From positions 1,305,946 through 1,369,945 of the forward strand of contig CM019229.1 in the NCBI GenBank assembly GCA_009741485.1: a stretch of DNA of 64,000 nucleotides, written 5' to 3'. Under the pieces are notes generated by a model. It had not been told where the DNA came from. It saw only the letters and a program-made list of their open reading frames with translations, and did not search any database. This DNA is from Malurus cyaneus samueli. Lineage: Eukaryota; Chordata; Aves; Passeriformes; Maluridae. Both the position numbers and the translations under genes were made by a program. Within the stretch, counting starts at the first letter, position 1. Each line of letters begins with the position of its first letter. Below, in pieces: positions 46,886 to 58,058 of the stretch.

Positions 46886-47989
46886 CGCATTTCCAGCCAT
46901 GGAGGGGGAATGAATTTCTATTTGCTCTCCTTCCTATAAGGTTTATTTGCCAAGAAATTATCTCACCGCATCTGATGCACATTCTCTTACTCTGACACTG
47001 GAGATTAACTGAATCCCAGTTTTCTGCACCTGTACATTTCATTTGTGGGTTTGTTTTACAAAATGGGTTCAGGCCACCATCACTAGCAGGCCTGAGACAC
47101 AATAAAAATCTTCTTGGGAAATGTCTGGGATGAGGGTGCAAACAGTTTGGAGAAGCCCTGGATAGGGCCAGCAGTGTCACAGAATGGGAATCATGCGGAT
47201 CACACTTCAGATTTCACTTTCTGTAAACACCTGGATTTAGAGAAACTCAGAGTAAATATTGGCTTTAAGCTTTCCACCAGTCAGATAATTTTACTAATAT
47301 TGTGTCAATAAAGCCTGCAAGTTGGTTTGAGCAGAAAGCCTGCACTAGTTGAAGCAACAGGGATTCTCCTCCCAACACCAGGTGTCCAACAAGAGCAGGA
47401 GGCAGAGCTGCCCATAGCCCTTGAACATCTATGGGCTGGCAAAGCAGAGGCAAGACTCTGGAAACCATGGTGATCCTGAGCTTCAAATGCAGGGGACAAA
47501 ACCTCCAGCCCCTTGTCCACGCTGAAAAGAAATTGTGCCCTGGGAAATGTTCCTCTGGACCTTCCCAGTTTGCAGGCTGGCAGCTCAAGGGGAGGTGAAG
47601 GTGTCCTTTGTTTCCCTGGGAGAGGAACCACCTCCCAGCCTGGGTTCAGGAGTGGTGTCTCCTGTGCCTTGGCTGCCCAAAGGCTGTGATTCTGAATGGT
47701 TCTCCTCTGCCTTTTTTCACCTCTCTTTGCTGTCCAGGAGCGCTTTCTGGAGGTTGCCAGCAAGAACGCCCAGGGAGGAGCTTCTGGAGTTTTCCAGCCC
47801 CACATCATCTGCTATCAGGGCCTACAGGAAGAGATCAGGCCTGGTTTGGTCTCCACCCCATCCCTGTAGAAAGGCCTGAGTCCCAGCTGAGCACTGTCCC
47901 TTCCCGTGGTGCCATGTGAGTGCCAGGGCTGCCACATCGAGCCAGATACACCAGCAGGGAGGCCCCGTACTCCCCCATCCATACCAATC

Positions 47990-48465
47990 ACCATCCATCC
48001 ATCCATCCATCCATCCATCCATCCATCATGCATCCCACTCATCCATCCATCCATGCCATCCATCATCCATCCATCCCTCCATGTCATCATCCATCCATCC
48101 ATCCATCCATCCATCATCCATCCACCAATCCATCCATACCATCCATCCATCCATACCCATACCATCCCTGTCCAATCCATACATCCCATCCATCCATCCA
48201 TCCATCCCTGTCCACCATCCATCCATCCATCCATCCATCCATCCATCCATCCACCATCCATCCATCCACCATCCACCATCCATCCATCCATCCATCCTCC
48301 ACCATCCTCCATACATCCATCCATCCATCCCATCCATCCTCCCTGTCCATACCATCCATCCATCCATCCATCCATCCCTGTCCATCCATCCATCATCCAT
48401 CCTCCATCCTCCATCCATCCATCCATCCATCCATCCATCCCATCCCATCCATCTATCCATTCCTG
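47990..48465. repeat. (CCAT)n array, copy C
   Basis: Long, slightly irregular CCATCCAT array of about 475 bp, more than twice as long as the 192-bp array of copy B. Confidence 0.93.
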
Positions 48466-48704
48466 ACCATCTCAACCAGGGCCCAGATGTCCTGGGCTTT
48501 GGGAGAAGACTTACCAGCCCTAGGTGCAGACCATTCACACCTCTGCAGTGGGAATATCTCAGTTTGGGATTCTATCAATGCTTTTAAGATATTTGAGCTT
48601 CCAAAAGGAGCATCAAAGGATGTCTGCAAAATGCCCATCAATATCTCAGATTTGTGCCAACCACATTTAAAGGAATTTGGCCCAAATCCTGTGTGGGTCT
48701 GAGT

Positions 48705-48800
48705 CCCTTGGGCACTGCCAGGGATCCAGGGGCAGCCACAGCTTCTCTGGGCACCCTGTGCCAGGGCCTCCCCACCCTCCCAGGGAACAATTCCTTCCCA
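48705..48800 (-). mobile_element. CR1 LINE fragment, antisense, at the start of copy B
   Basis: CTTGGGCACTGCCAGGGATC, TTCTCTGGGCACCCTGTGCC and CAGGGAACAATTCCTTCCCA are the antisense CR1 blocks. The fragment begins at the C/B junction, so its left part is cut off there. Confidence 0.85.
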
Positions 48801-50802
48801 TCCATCCCTACTTTCTGCATCGGTCAGGTGCAGCCCTGTCCTGGAGTCCTGAGCAGCATGGAGATGTTTCCTGTCACTTCTGGAGGACCAAGAGCAGCAT
48901 GGATGAGGACAGGAATTCTGCCAGTGTGGGAGAAGTCTGGAAGGGAAGTGGGAAGGAGGAAGGGGTAACAGTGTGAGGTCCCCAGGGTCAGGACCAGCTG
49001 AATGAAGGGAAGATTTTTAGTTTCAGCTTCCGAGTCAGCATGTCCCTGATTTACTTTGGCCAGACACAGGGTGAACCAAGAAAGAATCACTCTGACCTTG
49101 ATTTTTTCCCCCTTTTTCTTGTTCCCTAAGCCTGGGCACTGGCCATTCCCAGCAGGGATGCTCCTGGAAAAGGAACTGTCTGCTTCTGCTCTGACTCAAG
49201 TCTGTCAGGGAAGTTTCCATCGTGCAGCAGCTCTGGGGAGGGATCAGGGATGCCTTTGGGAGCAGGGACTGGGAAGGAGCTCTGAAAACATCTCAGCACT
49301 TGCCGGTGGGAACTCCCAGCATGTGTTACAAACTCCCAGAGCTGAATGAAGCAGCTGAGGCTGCCTGAGCCCAGCCCAGCCCAGCCCAGGGAGCTGGGCA
49401 GGGCCAGGCTCTGCTGGGCTGAGGCTGCACACACAGAGGCTGCTCCTCATCTGCCCAGAACAGCCTCAGCACGGGGAATTTGGGCTCTGGTGTCCCTCAG
49501 CCCCTCCCCTGACAGGGACCAGCAGCCTCTTGCCAGCAGCACCACGGATCCCGGGTGGCCTTGAGCCCTGGGCAGGGGTCAGGGCTCCTGTTCTTATGCC
49601 AAGCCCTGGGGAAGCTCTTCCAACCCTTAAAGCACCACGAGCTGCTGACAGCCCAGCTGAAAGGAGTCACTTTTTACTTCTGCAAGATCCTCACCACCGA
49701 GGTCTGAGATCACTTCCCAGTGCTGAGAGCAGCTTTAGCAGCTCCCTCTGGGGTGTCCAGTGCTCCTGGTGTTCTCCAAAAGGATGCAGGAGCCAGCCAA
49801 AGACCCACTGAACACCCAAAGAACTTTGCACCATCTTCCCAACATTCCCAACATTTGCAACATCTTCCCATCAATCAACTTTGCTTTGTGGATGAGCCCT
49901 CAAATGTCAAAAAAAATGGCCAAGGAGGAAAATAAAACGTGGGTTAAAAATCCCTCAGGACCCAGCCTTCCAGCACCTCTGATGAGCAGGGCTCATGTGA
50001 GCAGGGCTGGAGCCTGGCTCTGATCCCACTGAGGGCTGTAAGGTCCTGATTACTTCAGGAGAGCTGGATCTGGAGCCCCAAGTGTTTTCTTACTCCCTGC
50101 CCTGGAAACAGCCAATCATTAAAATACCAAGGGAGGATTCTCACCCCTCAGAGCAATATTCTTAACCCAAAAAATTTGTCATTTTCATACTCCCAAAAAC
50201 TGAATGAGGGCACTAACCATGATTCCTAAACGTGAGCGTTTGTCCTCACAATAAATCCTGAACTCAGCACTGAACAGGATGCCTTGCCTTGCCTTCAAAA
50301 CACTGATTCCTCTGCAAGCTTGGTTACATTTCATGCCTGGCTGCACTGATGATGTGGCTCTGTCTGTGCCCATTAGCACAGCTGGAGCCCCTCTCCTTTG
50401 GGCTCTAAATATCTGTCACAATGAACATCTGCCACATGGAAATCCAAACAACATCAAGGGCAGCAGGAGAGGAAGCCTGGGAGACTGATGGGATTGATGG
50501 GATTGAGCCAAAAGGAATCAAGGAATTTAATGGAAAAGCAAAGGATCAGGATGGGTTAAGGCTGGGCACTTTCAGAGGGTGGAGGTGGCACCTCTAAAGG
50601 GTCAGGTGCAATAAGAAAAGATAAAATGTTCTAATTGGGATTGGAAGGAAGCTGTGACCTCGTGGCCATTCCTGACACTTAGTGGGATGAATCCTGGGGC
50701 TGGAGTGAGGCCACTGATGGCTCCTGACTGTCCAGAGTGGACAGAGGAGACAGGAGGCGTGGAGGGGCTGCCTTTCACATCAGATGGTGGAGGGAGGGAC
50801 AG

Positions 50803-50862
50803 GGATGGATGGATGGATGGATGGATGGATGGATGGATGGATGGATGGATGGATGGATGGAT
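50803..50862. repeat. (GGAT)n array in copy B
   Basis: About 14 perfect units GGAT. Confidence 0.95.
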
Positions 50863-51639
50863 GGTGAAGAGAGAACACCACGAAGGGGGTGAAAGCTCTT
50901 GGTACCAATCAGAGATGAGGCACCAAAGGGAACCTGGGGGTTGGGGTCTCCTGCAGGTTTCCTGACCAAGAGGAGCCTCTGGACAAAGCCTGGACACCTC
51001 ATGCTCAGGGGCTCTCATCCTGCTCAGGGACCTAGCCACCCTGGGCTCTGCTGGAGAAGCAGCACAGGGAGCTGTAGGAAATGCAGGAGACTCCTGGAGT
51101 GCTTGGGGATCAATTCCTGACCTCCCAGACAGTCCCAGCAGAGGGGATGTGAACCGGGAAAGAACAACCCCCAGGATCCATCCAGGCTGGGAGGAGCAGC
51201 TGGAGCAGCCCTGGGAGCAGGAGCTGGGGGTGCTGGGGGTGAGAGCTGCACCTGCCCAGCCCTGAACCCTGCCCTGGGCCTGACCCAGCGTGGGCAGCAG
51301 GGGAGGGGAGGGGGGAGGGGGGATTCTGCCCCTGTGCCCTGTGCTCAGCTCAGACCCCACCTGCAGAGCTGCCCCAGCCCTGGGGAACAGCACAGGAGGG
51401 ACCTGGAGCTGCTGCAGAGAGACCAGGGGAGGCACCAGAGATGCTCCAAGAACCCCTCTGCTCTGGAGCCAGGCTGGGAGAGCTGGGGGTGCTCACCTGG
51501 AGAGGAAAAGGCTCCAGAGTGATCTCAGAGCCCCTGCCAGGGCTTAAAGGGCTCTGTAAGACAGATGGGGACAGTTTTCTGCAGGGTCTGGAGTGATGAT
51601 ACAAGGGATGATGGTTTTAAACTAAGAGAGAGTGGTTTC

Positions 51640-51870
51640 AGACCAGATATAAAGGAGAAAGGTTTCTTTGAAGATGGTGAAACACTGGTGCTGGTTGCTC
51701 AGAGAGGTGGTGGATGCTCCATCCCTGGAAACATTTAAGGCCAGGTTGGACGGGGCTTGGAGCAACCTGATCCAGGTGGAGATGTCCCTGCAGGGGGATT
51801 GGATTTCACGGCCTTCAAATGTCCCTTCCAACCCAAACCATCCTGTGATCCACCGAATGGCGACATTTCC
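51640..51870 (+). mobile_element. CR1 LINE 3' end, sense (copy B)
   Basis: Best-preserved version: GTTGCTCAGAGAGGTGGTGG, CATTTAAGGCCAGGTTGGAC, GGAGATGTCCCTGCAGGGGG and CCTTCCAACCCAAACCATCC in CR1 sense order, ending at CTGTGATCC. Confidence 0.92.
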
Positions 51871-52263
51871 AGCCATGGAGGGGGAATGAATTTCTATTTG
51901 CTCTCCTTCCTAAGTTTATTTGCCAAGAAATTATCTCACGCATTGATCACATTCCTTACTCTGACACTGGAGATTACTGAATTCCCAGTTTTCTGCACCT
52001 GTAATTTCATCTGTTGGGTTTGTTTTACAAATGGTCAGCACCTCACTGCAGGCCTGAGACACAATAAGAATCTTCTTGGGAAATGTCTGGGAATGAGGGT
52101 GCAAACAGTTTGGAGAAGCCCTGGATAGGGCCAGGCAGTGTCACAGATGGGAATCTGCGGATCAGCACTTCAGATTTCACTTTCTGTAAACACCTGGATT
52201 TAGAGAAACTCAGAGTAAATATTGGCTTTAGCTTTCCACCAGTCAATATTTACTTATTGTGTC

Positions 52264-52269
52264 AATAAA
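52264..52269 (+). other. AATAAA with GT-rich downstream sequence (copy B)
   Basis: The hexamer and the GATGTTGGTTTG element are intact. Possible polyadenylation site without a known transcript. Confidence 0.3.
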
Positions 52270-52911
52270 GCCTGATGTTGGTTTGAGCAGAAGCCTGCAC
52301 TAGTTGGAACAACAGGGATTCTCCTCCCAACACCAACAGGTGTCCACAAGAGCAGGAGGCAGAGCTGCCCATGCCCTTGACATCTGGGCTGGCAAAGCAG
52401 AGCAGACTCTGGAAACCATGGTGATCCTGAGCTTCAAATGCAGGGGAGCAAAACTCCAGCCCCTTGTCACTGCTGGAAAAGAAATTGTGCCCTGGGAAAT
52501 GTTCCTCTGGACCTTCCCAGCTTTGCCAGGCTGCAGCTCAGGGAGGTGAAGGTGTCCTTTGTTTCCCTGGGAGGGAACCACCCCTCCCAGGCCCCCCTGG
52601 TTCAGGGGATGGTGTCTCCTGTGCCTTGGGCTGCCCAAGGCTGTGATCTGATGGTTTCCTCTGCCTTTTTCACCTCTCTTTGCTGTCCAGGAGCTGCTTC
52701 TGGAGGTTCCCAGCAAGAACTGCCCAGGAGGAGCTTCTGGAGGTTTCCAGCCCCACATCCTGCTCAGGGCTCCAGGAAAGATCAGCCATGGTTTGGTCCC
52801 ACCCCATCCTGAGGGCCTGACCCAGCTGAGCACTGTCCCTTCCCGTGTGCCATGTGAGTGCCAGGGGCTGCCACATCGAGCCAGCCCCAGCAGGGAGGTG
52901 TCCCCACTCCT

Positions 52912-53103
52912 CCCATCCATCCATCCATCCATCCATCCATCCATCCATCCATCCATCCATCATCCATCATCCATCCATCCATCCATTCCATCCATTCCAT
53001 CCATCCATCCATCCATCCATCCATCCACCATCCATCCATCATCCATCCATCCACCATCCATCCATCCATCCATCCATCCATCCATCCATCCATCCATCTA
53101 TCC
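52912..53103. repeat. (CCAT)n array in copy B
   Basis: About 190 bp of CCATCCAT with a few CATT and CACC interruptions. Confidence 0.95.
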
Positions 53104-55336
53104 ATTCCTGACCATCTCAACCAGGGCCAGATGTCCTGGGCTTTGGGAGAAGACTTACCAGCCCTAGTGCAGACCATTTCACACCTCTGCAGTGGGATAT
53201 CCTCAGTTTGGGATTCTATCAATGGCTTTTAGATATTTGGAGCTCCAAAAGGCAGCATCAAAGGGATGTCTGCAAAATGCTCCATCAATATCCAGATTTG
53301 TGCCAACACATTTAAAGGAATTGGCCTAAATCCTGTGTGGGTCTGAGCTCCCAGTCCCACACAGAGGGGCTGCTGATAGATAGCTCTGAAATCCAGTTAT
53401 GCTCGTGGAATGGGGAGTATTTTAATCCCCACTGCCAGCAGGAGCAGCAGGAGCTGGCCCCAGTGGGTGCAGGTGCCAGCACAGGTGTCCCAGTGCCAAT
53501 AGAACCCCCCTGAGACCTGTCCCCAGCCCAGCATTGCCTCCCTGGTGCACTGCTGCAAAACCCTAAAACTGGGGATCAGTTCTGTCTCCAGGACATCTCC
53601 ATGGGCCAGAAGGTTCCTTTCACAAACCAAGGGCAGCTGGTTTTGCAACAGCACGTTCAGGAGCCAGGAGGAATTTGATTCCAAACCTCATTTATGAACC
53701 CTGTGCTGAGGCCTTGTAAAACAAAACAGCCCTGGCCATGTCTAATAATCATTTTAAGGAGGTTTGTTACAGGCTGAAGCAGGGGCTGCAGCTTCCAACT
53801 GCATTATTGGAATATTTAATCCATTCTTGTGAGGAGCAGAGCCCAGGGAGTAGCACACAGAGATGGGAACTGGGCTGGTGCCAGTGCCAGAGGACTGCAG
53901 AGCTTCACTGAGGACTTTATTTCCCCCCTGGGACAGGGGATGGCTCTGGGGAATGCACCCGGGGCTGTCCAAGGTACAAGGAGAGGAGCTCTCTGCACTC
54001 TTGAGCAGCAGCAGCCTGGGCTGCAGTCAAATTTGGGGAATTACAGCTTCAACTGACAAAAAAAAAAAAAAAACTGGGAAAAGGATTGCCCTGCTGCTCA
54101 GGGAGATGGCTGGAGGCTCCTTTAGGGAAGGGATGGACTGTGGGGTGAATTCCTCCCTCTCAGTGTGAAGATGGAGCTGTTTCCTGTCTGAGCCTGTGGT
54201 TCTGGCTGGACCCTCCCCAGGCTCTGCACTTTACTCAGGCTCCAAGGACCTGTTTGGCCCAAGGCTCCATGCCTGGGTCACCACTGAACCCTTCACACCT
54301 GGTCCCAAATTTTTTCCTTTTTTTATGATGATTTTCTGTCTTCCTCTTACATCCCTGGCCCTTCAGTGCTTTCAAACACTCCTTCACAGTGGCATTGGTT
54401 AGAGATGTGCTGGGACCATGTGGGGCCAGACCTTCCCTCCCTCCAGAGGACTCTGAGGGGAAGGTTCTGCCCCTTTTCTTGGGGTCTCCAACCTTGCTGC
54501 TGTCAGAGCAGCCACAGGGTCTGTCCCAGGAGAAATCCTCATTAAATTGCATTTCTGCTGTGCCCTGACGCTGTCCTGGGTGTGATCCCTCCCCTGCAGA
54601 GCCACAGAGGGGTCAGAAAGGACTCCTGGCATTCCCTGGGTGTTATTCCCAGTCCCCAGCTCTCCACAGGCTGGAGCAAGGACAGGCACAAACATCCTCT
54701 TTGTGCTCCCATTTCATACCTTGGCTCTGGGCTCCTGCTCCAAAGCTCTGATGGGCTCAGGGGTGCTGGGACCCTCCTGAGCTCCATAGGGAGCTCCTGC
54801 AGGGCTGCTCAGGAGGTTTCTGCATGCCCAGTGACAAAAACCCTGCAAAATCCACAGTGTGCAGAGCCCTGGCTCTGCCTGGCAGGGCAGGTTTGCTCTG
54901 ACATTTGAAGGAAGCACTGCCAGGCCTTGCTGCTCGTTCCTGCAGCACCCAGCCATCCCCAGCAGCACATCCCCATCCCTGCCACCAGCACATCCCAGAG
55001 CCCCACAGAGCCAACAGGCCGTTCCTGTGTTTGAAAACAAAGGACAAAATCAGTGCCATGGAAGATAAATGCAGCTGGGACTGGGATGAAACCCTCACCC
55101 AGCAAGGAGGGGGAAAGTGAGGGGGGAAAAGTCACAAAGAAAGCTGAGGATTCCCAGCTGGAGAACACATGGGCAGCTGAGAGAACCGAGGCAAAGGGAG
55201 ATCAAAGCCAAGCCCTGGGTGTGCTGCTGGTGCTGGGGGGTGGCAGACACAGAAATGCAGATGCTGAAAATCCAGGAGCCACATCCCAGCCCATCACCGG
55301 GGTGGCTGCAGTGAGGGGAGCCCTGCCGGCCTCCAA

Positions 55337-55817
55337 ACGTGCCCCTGGAGTTATTGAGGTGCCCAAAATCGCAGAGCTGGTGCCTCTCAGGGGTTTGGCC
55401 CCTAAGTTCTGGCTGGATGCTCGTGCTGGAGGTGGGGGTTTCACTGCTGGGGAGACACGGTACAGAGCAAATCTGGGCTGTGTGAGTTGGAATTGAAACT
55501 GAAGCTCGGGCAACATCAGTGAAAATCTTTCTTCTGCTGTGAAGCTCATAGGCAGCATGAGTTAGAGGGAGGGACAGAAACGTTGATTTTTTTTTTTTTT
55601 TTTTTTTTTGGAAGCGAATTCCTTTGATGTCCTGCCGAGAAAGCAAATCCCGTGAATCAGCAGCAGAACTGCCGAGCGTCCTGCGGTTTTTTCCGGGTGT
55701 ATTTGTCACACCATCTGCAGGGCACACAGACACGGAGCAGCCAGCGGTCCCTGGCGCCATCCCTCGGGTGGCAGCTCCCCCTTCCCCTTTCCCTGCTCCG
55801 AGGGAACGCGCTGACAC
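55337..55817. other. Unique sequence with a T23 run
   Basis: T run at 55587-55609. It could be the A-tail of a minus-strand retrocopy, but I see no matching body or target duplication. CpG frequency rises from about 55660 on. Confidence 0.45.
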
Positions 55818-56023
55818 CGAGATTCGCTGCTGTCTTTGACGAGCACAATAGGAAAGCCGACACCAGGCGCGGCCGATGCAGAGCGCCATCAGCAGCAGCG
55901 ACAGCCCCGAAAGCCCCAGAATGTGTCCCGTGCTGGGGCCACAGCTCGGCTGAGCCTGACCCAGGTCAGCAGCTCCATCCTCTCCATCCCCGCCAGGGTT
56001 GACCCCGGGTCCCGCTGTGTCCC
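55818..56023 (-). other. Candidate transmembrane exon (unproven)
   Basis: On the minus strand a pyrimidine tract ending CCCTCCATCCCAG meets an acceptor at 56024. The open frame behind it (phase 1 if spliced there) reads a Gly/Pro/Asp-rich stretch, then about 18 hydrophobic residues (ILGLSGLSLLLMALCIG, 55925-55872), then a basic stop-transfer run (RAWCRLSYCARQRQQR). Phase 1 and this stalk-membrane-basic order are what transmembrane exons of immunoglobulin-superfamily receptors look like. The patch is CpG-rich compared with its surroundings. Against it: the donor is weak (TCGGTGTCAG, cut near 55818), I found no immunoglobulin-domain exon upstream or signalling motif downstream, and the frame runs on through the A23 run. 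Treat as a guess. Confidence 0.25.
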
Positions 56024-56144
56024 CTGGGATGGAGGGAGTGGGGAGCTGGAGCACCCACAAAACAGCAAAGAGTTCCCAGGTGCTATCCCGCTGTCTGCAG
56101 GCAGAGGATGGGGTGGATCCCTGCTGGAAATCAGCAGCTTAGTG
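56024..56144. other. Short unique sequence
   Basis: Separates the candidate exon from the second copy of the 26-kb repeat. Nothing was recognised. Confidence 0.4.
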
Positions 56145-56600
56145 AGTGCTGGTGATGCCTCAGGATTTCAGTTTCTCTATTTCCATGTCTCTGTACCCCT
56201 GGGATTCTTCAGTGTTTAACTCCAGACTCCACAGACAGTGCTGAGCTCCTGCTCTCCCATTTTTACACGAAACAATTCCTCTGCAGCCCCAAAGTCAAGG
56301 ACACCTCCTTGTGCCAGGCCCCAAGAGATGGAAACAACAGAGAATTGGGGGAGCCAAGTTGGAAGTTTTTGACTGCATTGGCTGCAGCTGCAATTGGAGG
56401 ATTCAGCAAATCCAGATGTGCAAATGGACAAAAGTGAGAAAGGGTGAAAAGCCGTGAGCCATGTCCATTGTGGGTGCAGCCCTGGCTGGGCTGGGACTGC
56501 CCTGAATGGCCTGAAGGCCCTGCAATAACAGACTGCTTTGGATTCTCTCAGTTCTGTCTGGGCTCTGGTTTAGGTAAGCCTGGTTCAGCATCAATGGCAT
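56145..56600 (+). repeat. Dispersed repeat or segmental copy, second (first at 26345)
   Basis: Same orientation as the first copy. Differences include single-base losses in runs (for example CAGCCCTGG for CAGCCCCTGG, GAAAAGCC for GAAAAAGCC) and a few substitutions. Confidence 0.9.
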
Positions 56601-57639
56601 TATTGTGCTGCCCATTGTCCCCTGCACTGCCCTTTGTCCCCACCTGCAAGAGTCTCAGGGACAGCTCCAGCACCAAACCAGAGCCTTCCCCTGCTAATGG
56701 GCCCCACTGAGTGTGAGATGTCTGGGCACCCTCCCAAGGGTTGAGGCTGCTAATTGCTCCTGGGTTTCATTAAGCTTGGGGCTTTTTCTGGGATTTTGGA
56801 CATCTGTCTGATTGTGATGGCTCAGAGCAGGGTTCCCATTGCAGGCAACGGCTTTGAACCTGTGGGATCGCAGGAAGCTGCAGGAAGCAGATGGATTTAA
56901 CTGACAAATTGAACTGCTGAGTTTTCGTTTAATTAACTTTTAATTGGCAAATTTGAGGCTCACGCATTTTAGCATAATTAGCTGCTTCAATAGCTTTTAA
57001 GAGAGGTTTAAATTTAGAAGCAGGCTTTTTATATCTTGTGTCTGGGTTTATACTGTAACCATGCAGTGATTCTTTCCAAGCCAACACTGTACTCCATCAC
57101 ACCAAAGAATAAAGGAGGATTTGGAAGACGCTACAGGAACTCAGAGCAGGAAAAATGAGATTAAACAATTCCACCAGGATTATCCCCAGTCTTCTTCCTG
57201 TTGGAGTTTCTGGTCACTTTGCACCCTCAGATGTGGAGGGTCAAAGAGAGATCAGGAAATAAGGATTACATGGGCGTCTTGCCCCATTGAGCAGAGATTT
57301 GGATTCTGAGCTCCTGGGAAAAACACCCATAAATTGGGATGGATTGGGATGTGAGGCTGTGCCAGGGAGCCCGTGGAAGCCCAGGCTGGCAGTGCTGAAA
57401 ATCTGTCCCACGAGCAGGGCCAGTGGAGCTGGAGCTGCTGAGGCATCCCCAGTGCAGCTTTCTCCTGGTTTTGTGGTGGAACTCAAGAAATTGAGAGATT
57501 TTGATGAGGAGGGGAGTTCAGCTGTCACATTCTCAATGTTTGCCCGGAGAAGGGAAGAGAGACTTGATAAATCCTTCATATTCCAGGGTCCTGCCTCAGT
57601 GTTAACAGCACTAAAACACAAAATATCTGCCTATACTGA
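56601..57639. other. Unique non-coding sequence
   Basis: No gene was recognised. The 50-bp piece at 57301-57350 (TTCTGAGCTCCTGGGAAAAA and TAAATTGGGATGGATTGGG) has a direct partner at 58277-58330. Confidence 0.45.
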
Positions 57640-58058
57640 GGAGAGACGGAGAGGAGAAGGAGGAGAGAGAGGAGAGAGAGGAGAGAGAGAGAGGAGGAGG
57701 AGAGAGAGGAGAGGAGAGGAAGAGGAGAGGAGAGGAGAGGAGGGGAGAGGAGAGGAGAGGAGAGGAGAGGAGGAGGAGAAGGAGAGGAGAGGAGAGGGAG
57801 AGGAGAGGGAGGAGGAGAGGAGAGGAGAGGAGAGGAGAGGGAGGAGGAGGAGAGGAGAGGAGAGGAGAGGAGAGGAGAGGAGAGGAGAGGAAGGATGGAG
57901 AGGAGAGGAGAGGAGAGGAAGAGGAGAGGAGAGGAGAGGAGAGAGAGGAGAGGAGAGATGAGGAGAGGTAGGAGTAGGAGAGGAGAGGAGAGGAGTGAGG
58001 GAGGAGAGGAAGGGAGAGAGAGGAGCGAGAGAGGAGAGGGAGAGGAGAGGCTCTCCAA
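57640..58058. repeat. GA-rich array, (GAGAG/GAGGA)n
   Basis: Over 400 bp of almost pure purine on the plus strand built from GGAGA and GAGGAG words. Such tracts can form triplex DNA. All long Arg/Glu-rich and Leu/Ser-rich frames here are translation of the array. Confidence 0.95.

Larger units (their letters stand above)
45612..48705 (+). repeat. Duplicated block, partial copy C (very noisy at its start)
   Basis: Collinear with about 50800-53345 of copy B. From 45612 to about 46650 similarity is faint (GAACTGGGGGTTGGGGTC at 45738, CCCAGACAGCCCAG at 45951). After 46790 it becomes strong: GGGGATTGGATTTCACGGC (46817), AATAAAGCCTGCAAGTTGG (47307). It ends in CCTGTGTGGGTCTGAG (48689), the counterpart of 53331, and then switches to the start of copy B. 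Confidence 0.88.
48708..55336 (+). repeat. Duplicated block, copy B (clean)
   Basis: This is the shortest and most regular version of the repeated sequence; when A and C disagree, B usually agrees with one of them. It contains no recognisable gene: its content is a CR1 end, GGAT and CCAT arrays and unique non-coding sequence. After 55336 copy A stops matching (A goes to C, B continues into the CpG-rich patch), so the right-hand context of B is likely the true one. Confidence 0.9.

Noticed and set aside
47815..48702. Frames of up to 260 codons on both strands
   Set aside because: Produced by the CCAT array. The 4-bp period cycles through all frames without creating stops.
50602..51435. 277-codon minus-strand frame
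   Set aside because: Crosses the GGAT array and is destroyed by indels in the other copies of the block. No domain recognised.
55095..56060. 321-codon open frame on the minus strand
   Set aside because: It runs from the CpG patch through a 23-base A run into the duplicated block, giving a poly-lysine stretch. Only the first part may be an exon; the whole is not a protein.
57287..57961. 224-codon plus-strand frame rich in Arg/Glu
   Set aside because: Second half is the GA array; first half has no recognisable features.
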